Assembly (NCBI GenBank): GCA_000149265.1
Contig: CH003298.1
Location: forward strand, 130,096 to 194,095
Direction of reading: 5' to 3'
DNA from: Ciona savignyi
Taxonomy: Eukaryota; Chordata; Ascidiacea; Phlebobranchia; Cionidae
DNA length: 64,000 nucleotides
Shown here: positions 23,201 through 32,600 of the stretch, piece after piece
How the letters are laid out: the number at the start of each line of letters is the position of its first letter
How positions within the stretch are numbered: the first letter of the stretch is position 1
Notes under the pieces: model-generated
What the model was told of the DNA's origin: nothing
Database searches by the model: none
What the model saw: the letters and a program-made list of their open reading frames with translations, nothing else
Made by a program: the position numbers and the translations under genes

Positions 23201-24739
23201 TTAACGCGACCGATACGTATCGTAGTCAGTGCTGTCACATGTAAAAATATCAACTGTTTTTCCAAAAGTTTATCACGATCGAATCATTTGCATAACGTAC
23301 AAAACAAAAACCGATAGGCGATTCCGGAAATCCCTAGCTTGAAACCGGAGGGAAAGAACACAATAACATTTGTAACTTAGTGATTGGTCGTAGAGTTTCG
23401 AACAGTCCTTTCAAGCTGCTAGTCTCCTAATGCTTTTGCAGGGTCACCAATAAAATCATATTTTTTTACTTCCCAGAAACGCTCTTCGTTTGTTAGTAAA
23501 ACCACTCAAGCCAACCAAAGCAAGAAAACCCGAAATACCAGTGCAATTGATCCAACCAAAGAGGCCGACGTAACTACAACGTAAGTTAATTTTCCGGCTT
23601 TATAGCTTTATGGTTTGGTGAGTCGTTTGGTTGGTTTCAAACTGGTCGCTATAGCTAGTCCGTTGTGTCCCTAGGCAAGTCTTGTAGTGGACGACGTAAG
23701 GACCCAAAGGATTACTGGTTTGTGCTAAAAACTAAAGAAAGTCTTAATTATATAAAACATAATAGGTTATGTAACTCAACGGTGGATGCGAGATATATGA
23801 CCATCTTCTACGTGATAACGCCTATTGCGTTTCCCTTTTACTGGGAATAAAATATCCTAGGCCGGATAAACACATACACTGGCAGACAACCAGTGCAATG
23901 AAACAAGCAACTGTACGTTAGCGTTAGTTTGTTTGTGTTCCAGCCCAAGTTTTGGAATAACAAAAACACTTTAGATTGGTGCAATTAGCACTCCTTTTAT
24001 AGCGCAATGCTTGTGGCTCTATAATTGGTCTTTTATGGCGATTACATGGGCTTTAATCGGAACATTGCTTTGCCATATCGTAGTGTGATAGCTTCAAAGA
24101 CATGCGGTAGTACGTTTCGGTAAATTACAGGAGCAAATATATAGACTAAAAATAAATTCGTTCAAATATAGCATATTACTTACCGCCACAATGGTGGCAT
24201 ATTGACTTCAATTATCTCTCGTTTTTCCAATGTGTGTTTATGGGAACCTGAACGTAACTTGTATTTTCGTTGCTTGTATTTTTAGGATAGGATAGGATAT
24301 TTATCTTTTATCCCAGTGAATGGAAAAACCAAGGGGGTTTAACACACGGGCAATCGTCAGATCCCCTCGCACCCATCGTCGGGTTACCGGAGCTATTTGC
24401 AGTGTGTTGTATATGATAGACACGTTCCTTAAATTTGGTAGAACTCATTAATCCGCTGGGTTCAGACAATGTCCGTAAAGTGCCTTGCCCAAGGACACAA
24501 CCGACTAGCTAGTGAACAGTTTCGCAACTGCAACCTTTCGATTGAAAGGCGACGCACTTAATCGTTAGACTAACGGGCCGGTTTTATTGCCAATTCACAA
24601 CTGGTCCTGTTTCAGAACAAATGTAGAAATGCTGACACCTAAGGTTGGTGGAAGGGATGGAAAGCCTGCCAAGTATCAGGCTTCCGAGTTGAGTGATATC
24701 GCCTCTAGCGGTCTGATGGAGAACGACTGCGAAATTTAA
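14550..24739 (+). CDS. VP-R: vasopressin/oxytocin-type GPCR
   Basis: Nine exons join in phase: 14550-14729, 17483-17658, 18484-18664, 18946-19050, 21096-21210, 21937-22095, 22788-22912, 23477-23580 and 24616-24739. They total 1269 nt, or 422 residues plus stop. Seven membrane segments are visible, roughly at 49-71, 82-101, 120-141, 162-179, 207-233, 272-296 and 309-330. The LAVADL motif carries the conserved TM2 Asp91. Cys118 and Cys192 could form the TM3-ECL2 disulfide. DRY is at 142-144, and TM7 has NPWIY at 323-327 within the family-typical [16 protein letters not shown]6 reads [15 protein letters not shown], very like vertebrate V1/V2/oxytocin receptors, but Leu286 replaces the usual Cys of CWxP. 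The family binds Cys-bridged nonapeptides and signals through Gq or Gs. No N-glycosylation sequon is seen in the N-terminus. The start is the first ATG of exon 1, and a candidate ATTAAA polyadenylation signal lies near 25134. Introns hold SINEs and MITEs. A related neuropeptide receptor (GnRH/CCAP-like) is the main alternative. Confidence 0.88.
15038..15230 (-). mobile_element. SINE family 1, 5'-truncated copy in receptor intron 1
   Basis: Antisense copy with the ggatagg tail repeat, ccgtgaatgggaaaaccaag, the ccgtcagattacttcgcgcc body and acccattaatctcggttcagg. The tRNA-like head is missing, which is typical 5' truncation. Confidence 0.75.
15652..15850 (+). mobile_element. MITE (Cimi-1-like), diverged
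   Basis: It has gctaaaagggg at the left, aactatggaaactaattctaac and accccagaattaac in the core, and ttattttagtgtagagtttctctcc with a pyrimidine-rich arm at the right. It lies in receptor intron 1. Confidence 0.7.
16484..16592 (-). repeat. SINE family 2, antisense
   Basis: It has ccgagccaagttttgaaccc (antisense tail and box B), gtatctgtatcggtcgcgc and taaccatttggccacac (antisense box A). It lies in receptor intron 1. Confidence 0.7.
17196..17240. repeat. (TA)n microsatellite
   Basis: Nearly uninterrupted TA dinucleotides with one tg interruption, in receptor intron 1. The length is probably polymorphic. Confidence 0.9.
17264..17453 (-). mobile_element. MITE (Cimi-1-like), left end degraded
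   Basis: The core is inverted (gagttagttttaaggttggggttgaagttagg) and the right terminus is ccttttagtgttgccc. It ends about 30 bp before receptor exon 2, so the exon 2 acceptor sits just downstream of the element. Confidence 0.7.
17755..18030 (-). repeat. chimeric SINE remnant
   Basis: A decayed antisense family-1 body (gtcagatcacctcgctcacatcgtcgggtt, aaccgactagct) contains near 17812-17848 a short patch resembling the family-2 antisense box B (agtttcgaacccataatggg). It looks like one SINE fragment embedded in the other. Confidence 0.5.
18205..18425 (+). repeat. decayed SINE family 1 just upstream of receptor exon 3
   Basis: It shows atcgcctgaatccagaggattaat, tacaacacactgcaatagc and gcatatccatcc, all diverged. 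It lies in intron 2 within 60 bp of the exon 3 acceptor. Confidence 0.55.
18676..18895 (-). mobile_element. MITE (Cimi-1-like) abutting receptor exon 3
   Basis: It starts within about 12 bp of the exon 3 splice donor (18665) and ends about 50 bp before exon 4, filling almost the whole 281-bp intron 3. The core is in the inverted orientation and the right end is ttttttagtgttaccc. Confidence 0.7.
19148..19243 (-). repeat. SINE family 2, antisense, diverged
   Basis: It has ttaccggaccaggttttgaacc and ctgagctaaccgtccggccat. It sits immediately next to the hAT-like element at 19252. Confidence 0.55.
19252..19507 (-). mobile_element. non-autonomous hAT-like element
   Basis: The terminal inverted repeats are cagtggttcttaac and gttaaccactg. 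The interior matches, in reverse, the element at 40304-40540 (gttgttatccccaaaatg; gggacttggtagaagcgcatgac). The flanking octamers tcacaaag and ccttaaag agree at 5 of 8 positions, a weak decayed duplication. It lies in receptor intron 4. Confidence 0.75.
19725..19905. repeat. two-unit tandem repeat in receptor intron 4
   Basis: A unit of about 85-95 bp occurs twice. It contains acttattattg(a/t)atgtgcc(a/c)ggctgac, then taatattgtacgtaaggggtttaaa. The second unit has small indels. Confidence 0.75.
21794..21900 (+). repeat. SINE family 2 just upstream of receptor exon 6
   Basis: It has cgtgtggccaaatggttaacgcg, catgggttcgaaacttggctcg and an A-run at the 3' end. It ends about 35 bp before the exon 6 acceptor. 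Confidence 0.75.
22100..22470 (+). repeat. tandem trio of SINE family 2 in receptor intron 6
   Basis: Three units begin with the same non-SINE leader (gctatgga(a/g)(a/g)t(a/g)catg). The first two continue into ctgccgtgtggccgaatgg. Each ends in an A-rich tail. The repeat of the leader shows that the SINE and its flank were duplicated together. The third unit is strongly decayed. Confidence 0.7.
22985..23225 (+). repeat. SINE family 1 fragment followed by a family-2 head
   Basis: The family-1 body (gttgtgtcctttggcaag, cacactgtaatagctccg, gaggtaatctgacgattg) stops near 23178. It runs straight into a family-2 5' end (gcggtcgtgtggccgattggttaacgcg). It lies in receptor intron 7. Confidence 0.65.
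23610..23875 (+). repeat. decayed SINE family 1 in receptor intron 8
   Basis: It has tttcaaactggtcgctatagc, ttgtgtccctaggcaag and cacgcctattgcgtttcccttttactggg-like 3' parts, all diverged. A 61-codon open frame inside is a chance reading of the repeat. Confidence 0.6.
24284..24583 (-). mobile_element. SINE family 1, full antisense copy in receptor intron 8
   Basis: It has taggataggatatttatc at the 3' tail end, then ccagtgaatgg, atcgtcgggttaccggagc, ccgactagctag and cgggccgg at the tRNA-like head. It ends about 30 bp before the last receptor exon. Confidence 0.8.
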
Positions 24740-25224
24740 TCTTCCAGTTTAACACAGAAACATTCACGTCTTCAAATCTTCTGTCTTAGAGGAGCTTAAA
24801 GCAAAGGTTCAAACTACAGACAAAATACCTGATTTTCAGCATCATGTAACACACTTCGCCGGAATATTACCTGCAGTGGCGCTTGTATACAGTGTATTGA
24901 GAAACCGTCGTTATTTATGTTGCACTCCGTCATGAAATACCAACACGATTTTTAAGCACAAGATACATATTACTTTCCGCATTTTGATCTCTTATTGCGG
25001 TGGGCCAAAACTAGGGTTGAACCTTATTTTTGTAGATACAAATACGGCACGCGTATGCGGCGCGTACGACGGCACGCGTTAAAGTTCATTGTTGTTTCTT
25101 CGTTGTCTTCCTGTCCTGCATCCTTCATTCGTATTAAATTCTAACCACTGAAGTCAACTTGTCCGATTGTCGTTGAGAACCTTAAATGTTTGAACTGCGA
25201 TAACCCACCGTGTTTAATTTCGTT

Positions 25225-25443
25225 GGAGCGATATAGAGGGAAACTAATATAGGGAAAGCTGGAGGGAGGGAAACTGCCAAGTAAAATAAAGATTATGAAA
25301 TTAGAGTCAGTTTATACGTGGGGTTAGAGTTAAGGTTAGTTCTAGGGTTGAGATTAGTGTTTAGGGCAGGGCTTAATTTAGTTTTTATAGTTTTAGTGTG
25401 CAGTTTCCCTCCTTCCCGCTTTCCTTTATTTGTGTTGCCCAGC
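25225..25443 (-). mobile_element. MITE (Cimi-1-like) downstream of the receptor gene
   Basis: The purine-rich left arm (gggaaagctggagggaggg), the inverted core (acgtggggttagagttaagg) and the right arm ending ttatttgtgttgccc mark it. The left terminal repeat is partly missing. Confidence 0.7.
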
Positions 25444-25561
25444 GATATGTATTTTGTAAAAGCTGAATAGATTTTGGCTGCCGCTTTAAGTGCGGCTGCC
25501 AGTACGTGCAAGGTTTAATCATAACGACCGTTTGCAGCTTAACTCGAAAAGGTACATGTTC

Positions 25562-25863
25562 AGTCCGGCCGTTTGGTCTAGTGGTTAAGTGCGTCGCCTT
25601 TCAATCGAAAGGTTGCAGGTGCGAAACTGGTCGCTAGCAAGTCGGTTGTGACCTTGGGCAAGGCACTTTACGGACATTGCATGAACCCAGCGATTAATCG
25701 GTTCTACTAAATTGAAGGAACATGCGTCTATCATATACAACACACTGCAATAGCTCCGGTAACCCGACGATGGGCGCGAGGTGATCTGATGCTGACGATT
25801 GCCGCGTGTGTCACACCCCCTTGGTTTTCCCATTCACGGGGTAAACATGAATATCCTATCCTA
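25562..25863 (+). mobile_element. SINE family 1, full copy
   Basis: It has a full head (agtccggccgtttggtctag), body and atcctatcct tail. Between the receptor gene and the first small secreted gene, this is the best repeat landmark. Confidence 0.8.
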
Positions 25864-25869
25864 AACCGT

Positions 25870-26660
25870 ACTTGTTACCAAATATTCTTGTTTAAAAAAT
25901 CAAAGGCAAAACAGAGGATTATTTGAGCCACAGTCTGGTTACCGGAGTTATTTTAGCGTGCAGTAATGTGAACGAAGTGATTTCAATGTAAAATAACAGA
26001 TTCTCTAGTCTATCCTTTCCGTTAATTAGAAAAATTAAGAAGATTTAATATCTTGTAAACAACCGATTTGCTTCTCAAAACGTTAAGCAATGCGTCCCAT
26101 GCCTCACTTCTACAAATAGGATTTACGTTGTCTAAATCCAGTTCGTACTGTACAGACCATGCCAGTATAACTGTCGAGCTAAGCAGTAGAATTGCGTTTC
26201 TTTATTAAAGGGATTTACAAAAAAACAGCCAGTTTTACGAAAAACCAGTCATATTCACGACAAAACAGTTAATATTTACCACAAATGAGAATAATTGTTT
26301 CATGCAACTGACTATATGACGCGGTTTCGATGCCCAAAATGTCAACGCGGATACAATATGAATATCTGTTACTATTACGTGCAACTTGCAAACTTGTCTT
26401 CTTGAGCGCAGTGTTTAACATGTGACAAGCCAGACTATTACTTCCTATGCAATCGGACGACACATCCCGGTAGACAGGATGTTTTAACAGATATAATGCG
26501 ATGAATGTCTGTCGAATTGCTCATTTAGGATCTACAAAGAAACGGTAATATACATAGGCTTATACTCTTAGTAAGCGGTGTCTTTACAGTTAGACGTATG
26601 TTTTATGATTGTGTCAACAGTCAGTAAATTTCCAATATTTTGCAACCCCCTTTCTTTTGC
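25870..26660. other. intergenic, upstream of the first small secreted gene
   Basis: No exon is recognised. It probably holds the promoter and any 5' untranslated exon of the next gene, but I cannot locate a transcription start. Short direct phrases (aaaaacagccagttttacgaaaaaccagt) occur near 26220. Confidence 0.4.
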
Positions 26661-26669
26661 CAGACAAAG

Positions 26670-27608
26670 ATGTACAAAGGATTACTTCTCGTGCTTACGG
26701 TTGCTCTGATGCTGTCAGCGCAACTTTCAGTCGGTCTCATTCCCGGACCGTCCCGACGACGCGCCACTCGTGGACGAATAGGAGGTGCGACGGATTGGAA
26801 TATGCGTCAAGAACGGTAGGTGGCAGTAATGTACCAAATAAGTTGATATATAGCTGTTTGGAACGATCAACGACCCATTACGGTTGCGTGGCCCAATAGT
26901 TAAGGCCACCGATACAAATATACCGTCTCCCGTAATGGGTTCGGCACTCATAATAATGGCTTAATACAAGAACGATCTCAGTAACGAATCAAAAATGGGT
27001 TCAAAACTTCGCTCGGTAAAAAAGGAACGGTCATATGGCCCAAAGTTCACGGGGCCCATTCTTATAAAGAGTTCAACACCAAAGCGACCTTTAGGGCGGC
27101 CTTTTGCTTGCTTGTAATTTCCTTTGGTAAAAAGATAGGCCTTATTGTTTCGGATATGTTAATTAACTACGCCTAAGAACCAATACAAGTTGTAACTTGA
27201 CATCAGTTTATCTTAGCACTTTGGGTAAAATGTATTTCAACTAATCTAACAATTGTTTTTTTACAGCTCATTGTCGGAAATGGACAAGGAAGGCAAGTAT
27301 TTTACATGCGTGTTGTGTATATGCTATATGTTAGGAAACGTCATTAACGCATTAAGACGTTCCCGAGAGTTAGCAATGTACTCATTACAGCACGTACGAT
27401 TAAGACATTTGTTTATAATTTTACAATAAAACATAGTTGGACATCAAAAATAATAGAACAATACGAAGTTGTGTGATTGTCTATCTGGGGATATCAATTC
27501 TATATTGAGCTGCGACCGAAGAAGACCTTACATGCAATTAACCAAGAGTTGCTTTGTGGTTAACAATTCCAATAATTTCATTTCAGCTATTCAGAAAATT
27601 ATGAATGA
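26670..27608 (+). CDS. small secreted Arg-rich peptide precursor (candidate host-defence peptide)
   Basis: Three exons, 26670-26815, 27267-27296 and 27587-27608, join in phase to 65 residues. Residues 1 to about 21 are a typical signal peptide (MYKG followed by a Leu/Val-rich core). The mature part begins near GLIPGPS and carries SRRRATRGR. It ends acidic, with SEMDKEGNYSENYE. An AATAAA signal at 27684-27689 lies 76 bp past the stop. The exon 1 acceptor (cttttgccag) sits six bases before the ATG, so a 5' untranslated exon or a trans-spliced leader supplies the rest of the 5' UTR. I recognise no family. Cationic peptide plus anionic extension is the general layout of several tunicate antimicrobial precursors, so that role is inference. 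Exon 2 is only 30 nt and its boundary is the least certain part. Confidence 0.6.
26880..27022 (+). repeat. two SINE family 2 fragments in intron 1 of the small secreted gene
   Basis: The first fragment has gttgcgtggcccaatagttaagg and atgggttcggcac. The second has aaaaatgggttcaaaacttcgctcgg plus an A-run. Both are diverged. Confidence 0.6.
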
Positions 27609-27683
27609 TCTGCTCCAATAGAAGCGCCGATCGATTTGCTGCAATAGAAATCACCGATTGATTTGCTGCAATATAAAGCAACG

Positions 27684-27689
27684 AATAAA
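27684..27689 (+). terminator. AATAAA polyadenylation signal
   Basis: Canonical hexamer 76 bp downstream of the TGA of the first small secreted gene. It is the nearest good candidate for its 3' end. Confidence 0.5.
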
Positions 27690-28056
27690 ATAACTAAATA
27701 TCCTTTGTTGTGATTATAATGCATGACAGGCATAGAAATCGCCAATCTCGCGGAAACTAGCCCTTATGTTGAAGGATATTTATTACTTATATTTATGATC
27801 GTAAGGCTATTTTAGGATGTTGTTTCTTCAATTTGCTTTTGTCTCGCTTAAAATTGCAAAGTTTACCACATGTTACTGCTGTATTATTAACACAGTCCAC
27901 TCATAGCGCGTATAAAAACGTAACACAGCTCGCTATAAGCGGGATTTATTAGACGGGTGGGTGAGAATAGAAACTTATTTTTTACTAAAAAGGCAAAAGT
28001 CAGCTAATTTAGTTTTCGAAGTTGTTAAAAGTCTGTGTCTCGCGTCGAGTAGTATC

Positions 28057-28265
28057 TCTACCAGGGGCAACGCTAAAAGAAGGGAAAGCGGGAAGGATGG
28101 AAGGAGGGAAACTGCTGACCAAAACTATGGAAATTAATTTTAACCCTACCCTAAACTTAACCCCATAACTAAACTAACTCCATGTTTAAAACTTACTCTA
28201 GTTCCCTAATATTTATTTTAGTGAGCAGTTTTCCTCATTCCCGCTTTCCCACCTTCGTCTACCAG
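28057..28265 (+). mobile_element. MITE (Cimi-1-like) with exact 8-bp target duplication
   Basis: The element at 28065-28257 is flanked by tctaccag at 28057-28064 and again at 28258-28265. The left end is gggcaacgctaaaag; the right end is shortened (ccaccttcg). The exact octamer duplication fixes the borders of this family. Confidence 0.85.
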
Positions 28266-28267
28266 TG

Positions 28268-28705
28268 CTGAAGTTAAGGGTGAACATAACTTACTGCCAA
28301 GTAAGATGTGTACAGTTGCCAACAGAAGTAGTAATACTAATTATACTTCATATGTGCACGGCTGAAAGTTGTAAACTCCAATGTTGAAATCTTCTTGCCA
28401 GAAATACGCTCATTTGACAAGGGCGGGTATTTACCAAATTACCTCCAGGCGGCATTTTGCATAAAAAAGTATAAGCCGAGTAAATATATTACGTCTGCGA
28501 ATCAAACAACATACAGGCAAATTTTCCCTAGCAAGCAAATTCGGCATACGAAAAGCAGAGGAAAAAACTGTCAGTGTTTAAAGCAGATTATCAAAGCAAT
28601 TAAATGCTTTCTACAGGGCGGCAAACTCAACCTTCTACACTTCCCCAGAACTAACCAAACATCACATTCTTAGCTTAAGTGAGCATTCTTCTCATCTATT
28701 CAGTT
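28268..28705. other. no recognised gene
   Basis: A 92-codon open frame lies at 28395-28673 (+). It is Lys/Gln-rich with no signal peptide, domain or splice support. I do not call it a gene but note it because it is long for this AT-rich region. Confidence 0.4.
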
Positions 28706-28709
28706 CAAA

Positions 28710-28970
28710 TGCCGATTAGTCTGGTGGTTTAGTGCGTCACCCTTCAGCCAAAGGGTTGCAGATTCGAAACTGGTCGCTAGCTAATCGGCTGTCCTAGGGC
28801 AAGGCAACAAGACATTGTCTGAACCCATCGGATTGATGAATTTTACCAAATTAAGGCACGTGTGAAGCATACACAACACACTGCAATAGCTCAGGTAACC
28901 CGAATGTGATCCGACGTCGATTGTCCAGGTGTTAACCGGCTTGGTTTTAGGTGAATATCTTACCCTAAAC
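28710..28970 (+). mobile_element. SINE family 1, diverged copy
   Basis: It has gattagtctggtggtttagtgcg (box A), aaagggttgcagattcgaaac (box B), ctgtcctagggcaagg and cacactgcaatagctcagg. The 3' tail is short. It lies just past the DLGAP polyadenylation site. Confidence 0.7.
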
Positions 28971-29031
28971 ACCCACTGCGTGATTTACAACAACATAAAA
29001 CATAACACACCAAAACTCGACATGAATAAAT

Positions 29032-29037
29032 TTTATT
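29032..29037 (-). terminator. AATAAA signal for the DLGAP-type gene
   Basis: The reverse complement reads aataaaattt about 650 bp past the DLGAP stop codon. It is the nearest canonical hexamer I found on that strand. Confidence 0.45.
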
Positions 29038-29688
29038 TCATCCTATCGTCCCTCGTATAAAATAATATGTATAAAACAACGCTGTACAATAAAAGCGGAC
29101 GGGTGTACAATCACTTCCGCCGTCAAAAAACGTAACTTCCGACGGAAGTCGTCAAACCTCGCGAATAAATTGCTTCGGTGATATGTTAAGTTGCTGCTGA
29201 AAAACGGCGTATCAGATTAAAGCAGCTTTTTGTAAACTATATATAATTGCGACCGCAAGTCAAGTGAGAAGGCTGTAAAACGTACAGGGCGGTAATAGCC
29301 TAATTGTGTTATAATTTTCCTAGTACCCTAATAACCGAAAACGTTGTAATACTGTTGAAATGCGCTATCTCGACCACAGTGAAAGCTCAGACACGCGGTA
29401 GAGAAGGTAAAGTAAAGATTACTTTGCGAAGCGGACAGCGCAGTAGAAAGTTTAAAATGGTTGCGTTTAAAACCCAAATACGAAATGGTCAAACACAAGG
29501 GGCAACCATTAATACGAGGCCGGTAAAAATTCCAACTGAGCGTGAATAAAAATAGTAAAGCAGCTGTTTCGTACTGCTGTCTTTGGTTGCTTGCACTAGG
29601 CCCGACCGAGGCGGGCACTTTGTTCGCGTAACACTGCTAAATACGAATGCTTGGCCGGTTCCTGCAGGATTCGACCGGTTTCGACCGG

Positions 29689-32600
29689 TTAGTGGACCAG
29701 ACTGGCGGAGGAAGGAACACTGGATATGGACGCTGAATCGACGCTGATTGCAACGTGCGAAACTGAGCACGAAGAAGACTCGATACGAGGGCTGTTTGCA
29801 CGGGGGAAATCCCCATCAACGGACTCCAGGGACTTCTCCGAAGAACTTGGGGTCGGGTTCGGAGGGTCGGACCCTTCAGGCGGGGAGGATGGGGTATCAG
29901 TTCGCGGGTCCGAATTTTGGGGTAAATTTTCACCGGACAAGCGCTGTTGCTCCGGGGCGCCGCTAGTGGCGACAAACACGGAGTCGGCGTTATCCTGGAC
30001 GAGTTTCGCCTGAGCGGCTTTCCGCGCTTCCGCCAACCTCTTCCGCGCCGCTTCCCGCCTCCTTTTCTCCTCTTCCGCCGAGGGTTGGGATCTAGGTTTT
30101 CCGTGAGCGGGTTTCTGCGGATTGAGATAACGGGAAATCCAGTTAATTTCAGTTTTATCCGGTTTTAATTAAAAAATCACAAAAATCCGGTTTATTCCGG
30201 TTTAAGCCAAGATCAACCGCACGATTATTGCATTTATTAATATATTAAAGCGTTTAGACCATTGTAACAGGGCGAAGGCGATTACATCGGAAAACCCGCT
30301 CAGTGTATTCTATGAAAGCAGTAGTTACGTGATCTACAACAAACGCTTTGTTCCACTTCAAAGCGTTCACTACACAATGGACGAATAAGCGTTCGAACAA
30401 AAGAATTCAATTCACCTTTCGCGGAGCTCGCTTCGCCGCGGTTTTCTTTGCCGTCGCGGGAGGAGTGATTTTCAACGTCGGTTCTGGTTCCGACACTTTC
30501 CATCCGTTCTCCGAGATCCGCTGGAGGGCGTTGAATTTCGCCACCACGTCTTCTACCTAGTTTCGACGAGATTCGAAAGAAAAATGTTTGACAGATTTGG
30601 TAAAAAAAAGTGGCATATGCAAAGGATAGTTTGTGCGACCTAATAGCTTGGTGGGTGAGTGTGGCCTTTCAGCCGAAAAGTGGTAGGTTCGAGTCGGTTG
30701 TGTGCTTGGGCAATGGGGATCATGTTACACCGTGGAACTCTGCAACCACTTTATGGTCTAATTACTTTCTATAAATGACGTAAACGACCTTAAATGCTTT
30801 AAGTGCGAACTCTGGTTCACTTTACAGACTGTTTTGCTGTTCATTTAAACAGCATACCAGAGAGGGGTTCAACGTCCTGAAATATAGTTCTATGTTTTTG
30901 TCCTTTAAATCTCAATATTATGCATTCGACTCTCTATAACGCTACATGCTTAAAATTCCAAAAGCAGGGCATATTTTGAAGCAGCTTTTGGACAAGCGAC
31001 GTCATTTTTTGGACTCGTGTTTATCACCGGGGATAAGGAACGCAGAGGGATGGGTAAAAAGAGATATCAGGCAATGTCCGCAAAATATCTTGTCTGGGGA
31101 CACAACAACCAACTATAGTAAGAGGCTGGTTTCGAACTAACCATTTCAAGCATGTCCGCTAAATATCTAACCTAGGGACATAACACCCAACTAGTAAGAG
31201 ACTGGTTTCGAACCGACGAACGCTCGATTGACGGTTGGACGCACTAAGAACAATCTAACCAACGCAAACCGCCTACCTGGAAGTAGATCATATCCCAGAA
31301 GCCACGAAGGTCGGAGAGAAGAACCGGTCGATTGTCGTTGCTGCTTCCGCTTTTGCCGTCCGCTCGGTCAACCAGTTTCGCGAATTGCGTGAAGCGTTCG
31401 GAGATCACTAGTCTCGTCTTGCCGATCACCGTTCGAATCTCATCGCGGACTGAAAACAGGGGTGGGTTATTAGGGGGGGGGGGGGATAATGTTGCATTTC
31501 GCGCATGGAAATTCTGTTTATTTACAACATGTGCCATAGCTTTTCGTGCATGCTTATTGTTATATTCTAGTTATTTCAGACAGTGTTATTTAAGGGATTT
31601 CGCCTTTATGCTTCTTTTTATTTAAGTTATAATATGGAGCAACAGATTATATATAACTACAAGACTGCGGCCCATTGAATTATTTCTAGTGAAAATGCGG
31701 CCCACTACAATAAAAGGCATCCTTGACCTAGACGTTCTTTAAAAATCGTGTGCTGCTTATGAATTGGTGACGTTAAATCGCATACACAAATCTGCATTTT
31801 GAATACTCAAGTTGTCACATTGTTGTTTTAGTCTTGTCGCGGTGTTTAACGCCTGATCTTATCTAGGTGATTAGCGTCATCCTTACGTACTTCTTAAAAT
31901 TTGTTTCGAATTTGGTTGGTGTAATTATTGATCGAACGTTTGGAAATGTATTTTCGATGGAAAAAGTGTTGGAGAAGTGTTTTCTACCAGAACGTTTGAA
32001 AACGAATCTTTTTACTCGCTATCACCTTTATAACGCACAACGGTGAAATATCGACGCAAAAGAAGCATTTCCACAATTCTTTTAAAGTGCCAAAAAGTTT
32101 GGAGGCGGTGAATAAAAAGTTTACCGATTTTTGTATGGGAAGAAAACACAACTTTTGTATAATGAGAAAAAAAACGATTTTTGCAGAAGAAAAAATAAGA
32201 TTTTTGCAGAGTGAGAGAAGGGCCCATTTTACCACAGGGAAAACCCACCGATAGTGGTATAAAACAACAATGGAAATCATGTTTCAATACTGCTGTTGTA
32301 ATTAAAATACATAAACTAGATGTATTGCAGGTTGTGGTGTATTTACTTTACTTATCGGACAACAATCGTTGTTTGCGTTGTCTGAAGTGTATGTATCTAT
32401 CTTAAACATTAGTTGTTTGCATTTTTAGTTTATTTAGGTTATCTAAACTTTTCGTGGTTTGCAATTTTTGAAGCATGAATTTTCGCGATTACGAACTCGT
32501 TTACCTTTTCACCACGATTGACGAGACGCAGAAGCCTCGATATGGCACATTTACAACGTCGTGATGGTATACAACGTATGATTAATTCATCGTTAATACT

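Noticed and set aside
28395-28673. 92-codon open frame between the small secreted gene and DLGAP
   Set aside because: Low-complexity Lys/Gln/Ser content and no supporting signals; could be chance.
29726-30013. Open frames on the plus strand across the last DLGAP exon
   Set aside because: They are shadows of the GC-rich DLGAP exon; only the minus frame continues the DLGAP homology.
31332-31625. 97-codon plus-strand frame over DLGAP exon 4
   Set aside because: Antisense shadow of the GKAP-domain exon.
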